A stretch of 64,000 bases of DNA from Cognatundibacterium squillarum (GTDB taxonomy: Bacteria > Pseudomonadota > Gammaproteobacteria > Burkholderiales > Burkholderiaceae_D): positions 1-64,000 of the forward strand of contig NZ_BMYU01000001.1 in NCBI RefSeq assembly GCF_014652435.1, in the 5' to 3' direction. How positions within the stretch are numbered: the first letter of the stretch is position 1; every line of letters starts with the position of its first letter. Position numbers and translations under genes: made by a program. Below the pieces are notes generated by a model, which did no database searches, was not told the DNA's origin, and saw only the letters and a list, made by a program, of their open reading frames with translations. Of this stretch, positions 20,076 through 28,193 are shown piece after piece.

Positions 20076-20629
20076 TGGAAGCCGTGCCGTATTTACGTGA
20101 TGTGCCAGCCCAGCCGCAGGATGCGGAGTGGATGCAGCTGGCCATTGCGGAAGCCAGAAAAGCCGAAGCAATCGGCGAAGTGCCTGTGGGGGCGGTGCTG
20201 GTTCACGATGGCAAGCTGATTGCCACCGGCTACAACCAGCCCATTGGCCTGCACGACCCGTCTGCCCATGCCGAAATGATGGCATTGCGCGCCGCCGGGC
20301 AAGCGCTGCAAAATTACCGCTTACCGGATTGCGATTTGTATGTGACGCTGGAGCCTTGCGCGATGTGCGCAGGTGCGATCATGCATGCGCGGATTCGTCG
20401 TGTGATTTTCGGGGCCAGCGATCATAAAACCGGCGTAGCGGGTTCGGTGACGAACTTATTCGAGCAGGACAAGCTGAATCACCATACGCAGGTAACCCGC
20501 GATGTGATGGCGGAAGAGTGCGTGGGTTTGCTGCGCAGTTTTTTCGCGGAACGACGTCGTCTGAATAAACAAAAAAGGGCAGAAGCTGCTGCTTCCTGTA
20601 CCTGTCATTGCGGCAACGGGGCGCTCTGA
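20075..20629 (+). CDS. tadA: tRNA-specific adenosine deaminase TadA
   Basis: TadA (184 aa) deaminates A34 to inosine in tRNA-Arg(ACG). The zinc site HAEMMALRAAG and the second motif TLEPCAMCAGAIMHARI are intact, followed by VTRDVMAEECVGLLRSFF. A Lys/Ala tail with HCGN extends a little beyond the usual length. The gene is essential in most bacteria. It overlaps queD by one base and precedes ldcA. Confidence 0.95.
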   Translation: MEAVPYLRDVPAQPQDAEWMQLAIAEARKAEAIGEVPVGAVLVHDGKLIATGYNQPIGLHDPSAHAEMMALRAAGQALQNYRLPDCDLYVTLEPCAMCAGAIMHARIRRVIFGASDHKTGVAGSVTNLFEQDKLNHHTQVTRDVMAEECVGLLRSFFAERRRLNKQKRAEAAASCTCHCGNGAL

Positions 20630-20666
20630 GTTAAGCTCCTGCACTGGTCTTTTTACCGGTGCTGCC

Positions 20667-21617
20667 ATGTCTGATTTACCCCGTTTGTCTTCGCCGCAAA
20701 CTCTTGCGGTGGTTATTCCCAGTAGTGCGCCATTGGCGCGTCAGAACCCTGAGCGGGGCTTAGCCAGCCTGCGTGAGATGGGTTTTGCCGTGCGTTCGTT
20801 TTACGATGCCGATGCAAAATTTCAGCGCTTCGCCGGTTCCGATGCGGCGCGCGCTGTATCCATGATGCAAGCTGCGCAGGATGCGGATACTGGTATTTTG
20901 CTGGCCTTACGTGGCGGTTACGGTTTATCGCGACTCATGCCTTTGATTGACTGGGATGCGTTTGCGACTGCCGGTAAAACCTGTGTTGGTTACAGCGATT
21001 TCACCTTATGTCATCAGCAATTGCTGCGCCGTGGCGTGCCTTCGCTGGCAGGGCCGATGTTGTGTGATGACGCTTTGCGTGATCCTTTGCATCACTGGAC
21101 CTTGCAGCAGTTTGTGGATGTGCTGGAGCATGACACGCATCGCCTGCAATTCCGTCAGACCGAAGCAATTGACGCCGGAATGCAGGTGGCAGAAGAAGGC
21201 CGTTTGTGGGGTGGGAATCTGGCGATGCTGGTGCATACGCTGGGCACGCCTTACTGGCATGAAGAGCAGAACGGGATTCTGTTCCTCGAAGATATCGGTG
21301 AGCATCCTTACCGTGTGGAACGCATGCTGCTGCAACTGCATTACGCGGGCGTACTGAACCGTCAGAAGGCGATTGTGCTCGGGGATTTCTCGGGCTACAA
21401 GCTGGCGGAACACGATCAGGGCTATGACTTTGCGGCGATGCTGGCATACATCCGTTCACTGGTGACAGTGCCGATCGTGACCGGTTTGCCGTTCGGGCAT
21501 ATTCCCGACCGTGCGACGCTGGTGGTGGGCAGTCAGGCGCAATTGCTGGCGCAGGGCGCAGAAGTCAGCCTGACCATGCATTACCGTTTGCCGCATCTGG
21601 CAAGCGCTCCGCGCTGA
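20667..21617 (+). CDS. ldcA: muramoyltetrapeptide (LD-) carboxypeptidase
   Basis: The protein (316 aa) is a family S66 serine peptidase that removes D-Ala from the L-Lys/DAP-D-Ala tetrapeptide in peptidoglycan recycling. The nucleophile is Ser110 in VGYSDFT; EDIGEHPYRVERM supplies the Glu region and LPFGHIPDRATL the His. GGYGLSRLMP before the Ser is also family-typical. No signal peptide is seen, so it is cytosolic. It is the last gene of the queE run. Confidence 0.93.
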   Translation: MSDLPRLSSPQTLAVVIPSSAPLARQNPERGLASLREMGFAVRSFYDADAKFQRFAGSDAARAVSMMQAAQDADTGILLALRGGYGLSRLMPLIDWDAFATAGKTCVGYSDFTLCHQQLLRRGVPSLAGPMLCDDALRDPLHHWTLQQFVDVLEHDTHRLQFRQTEAIDAGMQVAEEGRLWGGNLAMLVHTLGTPYWHEEQNGILFLEDIGEHPYRVERMLLQLHYAGVLNRQKAIVLGDFSGYKLAEHDQGYDFAAMLAYIRSLVTVPIVTGLPFGHIPDRATLVVGSQAQLLAQGAEVSLTMHYRLPHLASAPR

Positions 21618-21633
21618 TCCTGTGCGCGTGGAT

Positions 21634-21720
21634 TGTGCAGGTATCCGCATCCGGCATTTCCGGAGAGCCGGACTTTCTGCCGACGACCGCCGGATCGCTG
21701 TGCAGAACACCGCATTTGAG
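21634..21720 (-). repeat. dispersed about 90-bp intergenic repeat, copy 2
   Basis: Same orientation as copy 1. It shares GGCATTTCCGGAGAGCC, GGACTTTCTGCCGACGACC, GCCGGATCGCTGTGC and CACCGCATTTGAG. It lies directly after ldcA. The rest of 21721-21877 shows nothing I can name. Confidence 0.85.
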
Positions 21721-21877
21721 CCTGTTTTGGTCAGTTTCGGGCTATTCCGGGCGATCCGGGGCTTAGTCTCAGCTGCTGACTCTGTCTGGCAGCATTAGCG
21801 CGTCAGATAGTTTTTCTGGCAAAGTTGTGATGAATGTCGCGATTTGCGCAAACCTGCAAACAGGTCAGTCGTTAAAA

Positions 21878-21912
21878 ACAAAAAGCCCCGCACATTCGGC
21901 GGGGTTTTTTGT
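21878..21912. terminator. bidirectional terminator between ldcA and the MHS transporter
   Basis: The stem AAAAAGCCCCGC / GCGGGGTTTTTT serves both converging genes. Confidence 0.88.
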
Positions 21913-21960
21913 TGTCTGACTGCCGGGGATCTTGAAAAAGTACCGGCAGGTCAGCAGGGC

Positions 21961-23640
21961 TTAGTCTTGCGAGTAGATGTCGTTGTCTTTGGTTTCGCGG
22001 ACAAACAGCACACCAATCACGAAGGTTGCCAGAGCGATGATGATCGGATACCACAGACCGTAGTAGATATCACCTTTGAAGGCCACCAGCGCGAAGGCTG
22101 TAGTTGGCAGCAAGCCACCGAACCAGCCGTTACCAATGTGGTAAGGCAGAGACATCGATGTGTAGCGGATACGGGTTGGGAACATTTCTACCAGCATCGC
22201 TGCAATCGGGCCGTACACCATGGTGACGTACAGAACCAGAATTACCAGCAGAACCAGAACCATCGGTTTGTTGATTTGTGCAGGATCGGCTTTGGCAGGA
22301 TAGCCCGCAGCTTTAATCGCAGCAGCAATGGTTTTCTTGAATTCCGCTTCTTTGGCTTTACTGTCAGCATCGAAGTTGCGGCCGTCAGGTGTCAGTTTTG
22401 CATCAAACGAGGTGTAAGTTTCGTTACCGATTTTGATGGTAGCCACAGAACCTGCAGGTGCTTCAACGTTAGAGTAGTTCACGGAAGAGGAAGTCAGCAC
22501 GCCTTTTGCAATATCGCAGGAGGAAGTGAACTTCTTGGTACCGGTCGGGTTGAACTGGAACTGGCAGTTTGCCGGATCAGCTGTTACCACAACAGGAGAG
22601 TTTTTCAGTGCGTTTTCCAGTGCAGGGTTTGCATAGTGTGTCAGCGCATTGAAGATCGGGAAGTAAGTCACTGCAGCGATCAGGCAGCCTGCCATGATGA
22701 TAGGCTTACGGCCGATTTTGTCAGACAGCGAACCGAATACGATGAAGAACGGTGTACCGATCACCAGCGAAGCAGCGATCAGCATATTTGCCGTTGCACC
22801 ATCGACTTTCAGTGTTTGCTGCAGGAAGAACAGCGCGTAGAACTGACCGGTGTACCAGACTACAGCCTGACCAGCAGTCAGACCAACCAGTGCCAGAATC
22901 ACGATTTTCAGGTTTTTCCACTGACCGAAGGATTCTGTCAGTGGTGCTTTGGAAGTTTTGCCTTCTGCTTTCATTTTGGCGAAAGCAGGGGATTCATTCA
23001 TGGACAAACGAATCCAGACAGAAATTGCCAGCAGGAAAATCGACACCAGGAAAGGAATACGCCAGCCCCATGCTGCAAACTCTTCTTCACCGACTGCAGT
23101 ACGGGTACCCAGAATCACCATCAGGGACAGGAACAGGCCGATCGTTGCCGTGGTCTGAATCCAGGCAGTGTAAGCACCGCGTTTGCCGTTTGGTGCATGT
23201 TCAGCCACATAAGTCGCTGCACCGCCGTATTCACCACCCAGTGCCAGACCTTGCAGAACACGCAGCGTGACCAGAATGATCGGTGCTGCGATGCCCCAGG
23301 TCGTGAAGTTCGGCAGCAAGCCGACGCCAAAGGTGGCGCCACCCATGATCAGAATCGTGACCAGGAAGGTGTATTTACGACCGATCATGTCACCGAGGCG
23401 ACCAAACACCAGCGCGCCGAACGGACGAACGATGAAGCCTGCTGCAAACGCCAGCAGCGCAAAAATGAAGCCGGTATTCGGATCGGTACCGGCAAAGAAT
23501 TGTTTCGCGATAATCGCGGCGAGCGAACCGTACAGATAAAAGTCATACCACTCAAACACTGTACCGAGAGAGGATGCAAAGATCACTTTGCGCTCTTCCG
23601 CTGTCATGCCGCTTGACGCTGCTTTTTGTGCTGTCGCCAT
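21961..23640 (-). CDS. MHS-family (ShiA/ProP-like) metabolite:H+ symporter
   Basis: The protein (559 aa) is a major-facilitator carrier of the metabolite:H+ symporter family. The opening SSLGTVFEWYDFYLYG and the GRLGDMIGRKYTF motif are diagnostic, with LGGEYGGAATYVAEHAP in the fourth helix region and GSLSDKIGRKPIIMAG before the second half. The usual length is 430-460. The excess is a hydrophilic loop of about 125 residues between two late helices (about 330-460) containing two Cys residues, placed on the periplasmic side by the topology. The substrate (organic acid, shikimate, proline/betaine) cannot be read. The start has AGGAGA upstream. Confidence 0.9.
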   Translation of the reverse strand: MATAQKAASSGMTAEERKVIFASSLGTVFEWYDFYLYGSLAAIIAKQFFAGTDPNTGFIFALLAFAAGFIVRPFGALVFGRLGDMIGRKYTFLVTILIMGGATFGVGLLPNFTTWGIAAPIILVTLRVLQGLALGGEYGGAATYVAEHAPNGKRGAYTAWIQTTATIGLFLSLMVILGTRTAVGEEEFAAWGWRIPFLVSIFLLAISVWIRLSMNESPAFAKMKAEGKTSKAPLTESFGQWKNLKIVILALVGLTAGQAVVWYTGQFYALFFLQQTLKVDGATANMLIAASLVIGTPFFIVFGSLSDKIGRKPIIMAGCLIAAVTYFPIFNALTHYANPALENALKNSPVVVTADPANCQFQFNPTGTKKFTSSCDIAKGVLTSSSVNYSNVEAPAGSVATIKIGNETYTSFDAKLTPDGRNFDADSKAKEAEFKKTIAAAIKAAGYPAKADPAQINKPMVLVLLVILVLYVTMVYGPIAAMLVEMFPTRIRYTSMSLPYHIGNGWFGGLLPTTAFALVAFKGDIYYGLWYPIIIALATFVIGVLFVRETKDNDIYSQD

Positions 23641-23970
23641 GCTTGTCTCCTGTTGTGTAATTAAATGTATAGGGCCGCCGCGTCAGGCAAACTGCAACAC
23701 CTGACTCAGATGCTTACTTTCAGTGTGGGAGACAAACCTTACTAGAGTCTTGCTTGAAACTTACAGAAACTTACACGCAGGCAATTCACCGGCAAAACAG
23801 GATTTTTTTCAGGGAAATCCGCTGCCCAAACGCGCATACCCCGAGAGCGTGACAGCAATCTTTGATCTGCTTACTGGCAGGCTTGTTGGAAAAGCACTAC
23901 ATTGAAGTCAATTGCAGCAGCATTGCACCGGAATTTTCAGGGAAGTTTCACTGTTCAGCGGGGAAATGAC
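23641..23970. other. divergent intergenic region, transporter / acyl-CoA dehydrogenase
   Basis: No gene is supported; a 60-codon frame at 23723-23905 has no ribosome site or family pattern. A tandem direct repeat AAACTTACA occurs near 23757-23776 and may be an operator for one of the divergent genes. Confidence 0.4.
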
Positions 23971-25788
23971 ATGCCTACATCGCTTATTCACCGGCAAACG
24001 CTGGAGTTTCTGCTATTTGACTGGCTGAAAGCGGATCAGTATCTGCATCACGGCGCTAAACAAATGCACAATCGTGCCAGTCTCAGTGCGTTGTTGGATC
24101 GGGCGGCGAATCTGGCCGGTGACAAACTGGCATCGTGTTACCGGCAGGCTGATGAACACGAACCTGTGCTAGAAAACGGCACAGTCCGCATGACACCGGA
24201 AATCAGAAATGCCTTACATGCGATGCGTGATCAGGGATTTTTCGGGCTGACCCAGCCATTTGAAGAGGGCGGGCTGGGATTGCCGGTACTGATCGAGCGG
24301 GCCTGTTTTGCACTGTTTGCTGCGGCGAATCCGGCGGTTGCTGCCTATCCGCAAATTTCACTGGCGTGCGCCCGTACTATCCAGAGCTGGGGTACGCCGG
24401 CACAGATAACGCAGTACGCCGCCCCGGTTTTCACAGGGAAAATGTTCGGCACAATGTGTCTGGCGGAACAGCAGGCGGGTTCCAGTCTCGGTGATATCGA
24501 AACCCGCGCCATTCCTGATGGTCCTGCTGCGTACCGCCTGTTCGGACATAAAATGTGGGTGGCGGGTGGTGCGCACACGATGGCGGACAACATCGTGCAT
24601 CTGGTGCTGGCAAGAGTACCGGACAACCACGGGAACCTGATTCCGGGTGTCCGCGGATTGTCGCTGTTTCTGGTACCCGCACTGATCCGTCAGGCGAACG
24701 GTGAGGCAATTGCGCAGAATGATATTTCAGTGACAGGTATAAACCGCACCATGGGCTATCGCGGTCTGATCAATTGCAGCCTGAGTTTCGGGGAGGGAAC
24801 ACATCGTCCCGGCGGTAAAGCCGGTGCGATCGGGTGGTTAATCGGCCCTTTGCACAGGGGGCTGGCACCATTACTGCAGTTGATGAACGAGGCGCGGGCA
24901 GGAACCGGTCTGTTTGCAGCAGCGATTGCAAGCGCAGGGTATCAGTTATCTTTGCGATATGCGCGGGAACGGCGTCAGGGAAGAGCATGGACAGAAAAGT
25001 CAGCAGAGGCGCCACAGATCCCGATCATCCGGCACGACGACGTGCGCCGCATGCTGTTGCGCCAGAAGTGTTACAGCGAAGGCGCGCTGGCGCTGAGTCT
25101 GTATTGCGCAAGACTCAGTGATGAAGAATCCACCGCACCGGATGCAGATTTACGGCGTCATGCGACCTTGCTGCGCGAATTGCTGACACCGGTAGCGAAG
25201 TGCTGGTCTGCACAGTGGGGATTGCAGGCAAACCATCTCGCGATTCAGGTTTTTGGCGGTGTCGGATACACAAAGCAGTGCGCAGCAGAGCAATTATTCC
25301 GGGACAATCGCCTGAATGCGATTCAGCAAGGCACCCACGGTGTGCAGGCGCTGGAGTTACTCGGTAAAAAATTGCGCCTTGAGGATGGAACCGCGCTGGA
25401 ATTGCTGGGCGAAACCATGCACAAAACCTTGCTTAAAGCGGGGCAACACACGGTGCTGGCTGCGCACGGAAAGCATCTTGCGAGAGCAATGCACTTGCTG
25501 GCGCGGGTGACCCGGCAGTTGCTGACCGATACGCAGCAGGAACGGGCAATGGCGCAGGCATCGCCGTATCTGGAAGCATTTGGCCATGTGGTTGTTGCAT
25601 GGATCTGGCTGGATGTGGTTTTGTGCTGTGAGCATGTCGGCGGCAATACAGAACCCCACTTTTTTGCAGGTAAGATGGCGGCACTCGACTACTTCTATTT
25701 GTGGGAATTGCCCTCAGCAGAACTGATGCTGAACCAGCTGGCGCAGGCCGGGAAAAACACCATGCATTTCCCCGATCAGTCATTTTGA
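23971..25788 (+). CDS. acyl-CoA dehydrogenase
   Basis: The protein (about 605 aa) is an FAD flavoenzyme of the long acyl-CoA dehydrogenase class with an extra C-terminal domain, the size of DmdC-like members. It has GFFGLTQPFEEGGLGLP and MCLAEQQAGSSLGDI (substrate/FAD binding), HKMWVAGGAHTMADN, then IQVFGGVGYTKQCAAEQLFRDNRLNAIQQGTHGVQALELLGKK. The catalytic base falls in that segment, where the family usually has the Glu of YEGT; here the sequence reads IQQGTHG, so a Gln occupies the position. Activity is thus uncertain. The ATG at 23971 follows a GGGGAAA ribosome site; an upstream in-frame ATG at 23902 is less likely. Confidence 0.88.
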   Translation: MPTSLIHRQTLEFLLFDWLKADQYLHHGAKQMHNRASLSALLDRAANLAGDKLASCYRQADEHEPVLENGTVRMTPEIRNALHAMRDQGFFGLTQPFEEGGLGLPVLIERACFALFAAANPAVAAYPQISLACARTIQSWGTPAQITQYAAPVFTGKMFGTMCLAEQQAGSSLGDIETRAIPDGPAAYRLFGHKMWVAGGAHTMADNIVHLVLARVPDNHGNLIPGVRGLSLFLVPALIRQANGEAIAQNDISVTGINRTMGYRGLINCSLSFGEGTHRPGGKAGAIGWLIGPLHRGLAPLLQLMNEARAGTGLFAAAIASAGYQLSLRYARERRQGRAWTEKSAEAPQIPIIRHDDVRRMLLRQKCYSEGALALSLYCARLSDEESTAPDADLRRHATLLRELLTPVAKCWSAQWGLQANHLAIQVFGGVGYTKQCAAEQLFRDNRLNAIQQGTHGVQALELLGKKLRLEDGTALELLGETMHKTLLKAGQHTVLAAHGKHLARAMHLLARVTRQLLTDTQQERAMAQASPYLEAFGHVVVAWIWLDVVLCCEHVGGNTEPHFFAGKMAALDYFYLWELPSAELMLNQLAQAGKNTMHFPDQSF

Positions 25789-25862
25789 ACTTTCGGGAAA
25801 TTCAGTTGTGGCCGCTGCTTCGGGTATGATGCGCGTTTTGCTTTATCTATCCGGAGTTCCGC

Positions 25863-26339
25863 TTGATTACCCCAGATGCAGACCACGCGCATCCTCTTTC
25901 AGATTGCGTATTCACACCCGTACAGGCTGATACCCATCCCTATTTACATGCGCTTGGCGTGATGTTTGGCAATTGTTCCGCCGGACAGGGGCGGACTTTA
26001 CTGCCGCTGACGGACTCACATATGAATAGCTGGGGAATTACCCACGGCGGAGTCCTGATGACTTTGCTTGATGTCACAATGGCGAATGCCGCCCGCAGTC
26101 TGGTCAGCGATGAGCGGGGTGTGGTGACTGTGGAAATGAAGACAACTTTTCTGCAACCCGGCGGCGTTGCGGGGATAAAGATTGAGGCGTCCGCCAGCGT
26201 GGTATTTCAATCGACGACGATGTGTTTTTGCGAAGCCGAAATCTGCGACGGAGAACGATTAATTGCAAAAGCCAGCGGTACGTTTAAATATTTGAAAATC
26301 GCCAATTCTGCGGCGCAGCTGCGCAGAATGTGCAGGTAA
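25863..26339 (+). CDS. PaaI-like hotdog thioesterase
   Basis: The protein of 158 residues is a hotdog-fold acyl-CoA thioesterase. The active-site loop NSWGITHGGVLMTLLDVTMANAA is seen at about residues 57-79, followed by VTVEMKTTFLQPG. It begins with TTG at 25863, which has CGGAG seven bases upstream; no ATG in this frame preserves the domain. It is placed between the acyl-CoA dehydrogenase and an MDR reductase, consistent with fatty or aromatic acyl-CoA metabolism. Confidence 0.88.
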   Translation: MITPDADHAHPLSDCVFTPVQADTHPYLHALGVMFGNCSAGQGRTLLPLTDSHMNSWGITHGGVLMTLLDVTMANAARSLVSDERGVVTVEMKTTFLQPGGVAGIKIEASASVVFQSTTMCFCEAEICDGERLIAKASGTFKYLKIANSAAQLRRMCR

Positions 26340-26371
26340 ATACAGGTTGGGTTATTTTTTACGGAAGAATG

Positions 26372-27361
26372 ATGAATACTTATCGCCGAATTGTGCTGGC
26401 GGAGCGGCCGCGCGGGGAGATTACCAGCCAGTGCTTCAGACTGGAGACCGTACCTGTTCCTGATCTGAAACCAGGGCAGATTCTGGTTAAGAATCATTTT
26501 CTGTCACTGGACCCCTATATGCGCGGGCGCATGAGTGAGCGTAAAAGCTATGCGAATCCGCAGGCACTGAATGAAACGATGATCGGTGGCACTGTAGGTG
26601 AAGTGATTGCCAGCGAAAATCCGCAATGGCAGATTGGCGATCGAGTCGCCGGAATGTTTGGCTGGAGCGAACTGGGAGTCAGTGATGGTCAGGGCTTGCG
26701 TCGTATCAGCAAGGATATCCCGATGTCTGCCTATCTTGGCGTTCTCGGGATGCCGGGGATGACGGCATGGTATGGCGTACATCAGATTCTGAAACCGGTC
26801 GCCGGAAAGACGGTGGTCATTTCGTCAGCCAGCGGTGCCGTTGGCGGAACAGCGGGGCAACTGGCCAGAAAGCTTGGTCGCCGTGTGGTTGGTATTGCAG
26901 GCGGGCCGGAGAAATGTGCTTATGTTGAACAAACTCTTGGGTTTGATGTTTGTATCGATTACAAGCAGATGGACTGGAAAAATGCGCTGGCTAATGCAAC
27001 GCCGGATGGTATCGATGCTGTGTTTGAAAACGTGGGCGGAGAAATATTTGATGCCAGTCTTGCCCGCATGAATCCGTTTGGACGGATAGCCTTGTGCGGA
27101 ATGATTTCCGGCTATAACGGTGAGGATATCCCTATCCGAAATTCACGCGCATTGCTGACGATGCGCTTAATGGTGCAGGGTTTCATTGTGACGGAACATC
27201 CGGAATGCTGGCCGCAGGGGTTGTCTGAACTGGAAGTGCTGGTCAGAAATCAGGAACTGGCATTCCGTGAATCGGTCTCAGAGGGGCTGGAAAGTGCGCC
27301 AGATGCGTTAATCGGGCTGCTGAAAGGCCGTAATTTTGGTAAACAATTGGTTCGTTTTTGA
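26372..27361 (+). CDS. NADPH-dependent MDR-family reductase (PTGR/CurA-like)
   Basis: The protein (329 aa) is a zinc-independent medium-chain dehydrogenase/reductase. It has LSLDPYMRGRMSERKSY, GGTVGEVIASE, GMPGMTAWYG, the nucleotide loop SSASGAVGGTAGQLAR, and VFENVGGEIFDASLARM. This is the leukotriene B4 dehydrogenase / YncB / CurA group, which reduces alpha,beta-unsaturated ketones or aldehydes. The second of two adjacent ATGs (26372) has better spacing from GGAAG. Its stop lies 11 bases before the GNAT gene. Confidence 0.92.
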   Translation: MNTYRRIVLAERPRGEITSQCFRLETVPVPDLKPGQILVKNHFLSLDPYMRGRMSERKSYANPQALNETMIGGTVGEVIASENPQWQIGDRVAGMFGWSELGVSDGQGLRRISKDIPMSAYLGVLGMPGMTAWYGVHQILKPVAGKTVVISSASGAVGGTAGQLARKLGRRVVGIAGGPEKCAYVEQTLGFDVCIDYKQMDWKNALANATPDGIDAVFENVGGEIFDASLARMNPFGRIALCGMISGYNGEDIPIRNSRALLTMRLMVQGFIVTEHPECWPQGLSELEVLVRNQELAFRESVSEGLESAPDALIGLLKGRNFGKQLVRF

Positions 27362-27372
27362 CAGGGCAGAGT

Positions 27373-27807
27373 ATGGTAGCGAGTGAATTTATAGTCAGGC
27401 TGGGGGACTGGGGAAGCCTGCAGCAAGATGCACAGTTTGTACGCAAGGCAGTGTTCGTCGAGGAACAGGGTATTCCGGCAGAGCTGGAATGGGATGCGAA
27501 CGATGTAAATTGTCTGCATGCGGTTGCTTACAGTGCCGCTGGTGAACCAGTAGGAACGGGTCGTCTTTTGCCGGATGGACATGTCGGGCGCATGGCTGTA
27601 CTGTCTTCTGTGCGAGGCCAGGGCGTAGGTGCTGAAATTTTACGCAATCTGATGGCGCAGGCGAAAAGTCGGGGCGATGGCATCGTCATGCTGAATGCAC
27701 AGCAATCTGCTGAACCTTTTTACCGGAAAGAGGGCTTTGTCCGTGTCGGAGAGATTTTTGAAGAGGCGGGCATACCGCATGTAGCGATGCAAAAAAGTCT
27801 GACCTGA
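27373..27807 (+). CDS. GNAT-family N-acetyltransferase (ElaA/YjcF-like)
   Basis: The protein (about 144 aa) has VRKAVFVEEQGIPAELEWD at its start, GRLLPDGHVGRMAVLSSVRGQGVGAEIL as the acetyl-CoA loop, and NAQQSAEPFYRKEGFVRVG as the final fold element. These are the features of the small YjcF-type acetyltransferases. The ATG at 27373 follows AGGGCAGA. The acceptor is unknown. It probably belongs to the same transcript as the reductase. Confidence 0.88.
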   Translation: MVASEFIVRLGDWGSLQQDAQFVRKAVFVEEQGIPAELEWDANDVNCLHAVAYSAAGEPVGTGRLLPDGHVGRMAVLSSVRGQGVGAEILRNLMAQAKSRGDGIVMLNAQQSAEPFYRKEGFVRVGEIFEEAGIPHVAMQKSLT

Positions 27808-27821
27808 CCCACATTTTTGCA

Positions 27822-27849
27822 TTTACATGTCAATGTAAAATTTGACATG
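27822..27849. promoter_or_regulatory. interlocking inverted repeats
   Basis: Two perfect dyads overlap: TTTACAT-gtca-ATGTAAA (27822-27839) and CATGTCAA-N8-TTGACATG (27826-27849). The second contains a TTGACA -35-like box. They sit just after the GNAT stop and before a terminator, so they may be an operator, a small RNA promoter or part of the termination structure. Confidence 0.5.
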
Positions 27850-27880
27850 ATTTCTAAGGAAAATTTAAAGTATGTTGAGA

Positions 27881-27906
27881 AAAAGCCGCTTATAGCGGCT
27901 TTTTTT
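27881..27906 (+). terminator. Rho-independent terminator
   Basis: The stem AAAAGCCGCT / AGCGGCTTTT with a TTTTT tail ends the acyl-CoA/GNAT unit. The following 27907-28193 is AT-rich and shows no gene; it is the chemoreceptor upstream region. Confidence 0.9.
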
Positions 27907-28193
27907 ATGCTCAAAAACATATGTTGTCAGTCAGATTAAGACAAATTCGGGATATTGCTGGATTTTACAAAATTTCACACTATGTTGAGTTCTGGGCACG
28001 AATATTTTTTACCACAGCCCGGGTGCTAATCGTGCGAGGTTGCCATCTGCAAAATGCATTGAAATGACATTGGCACAAAAAATGATTTTAAAGTCAATTA
28101 ATGCATATTGGTCCTGTAATGCATCGGTGTGCTAATTAGAATCATTGTAATCAGTGAATATTTAAATATGACGGTGAACTTCCGGAGGCGACT

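Noticed and set aside
23723-23905. 60-codon frame between the MHS transporter and the acyl-CoA dehydrogenase
   Set aside because: No ribosome site, no family pattern, and it overlaps the start region of the dehydrogenase frame.
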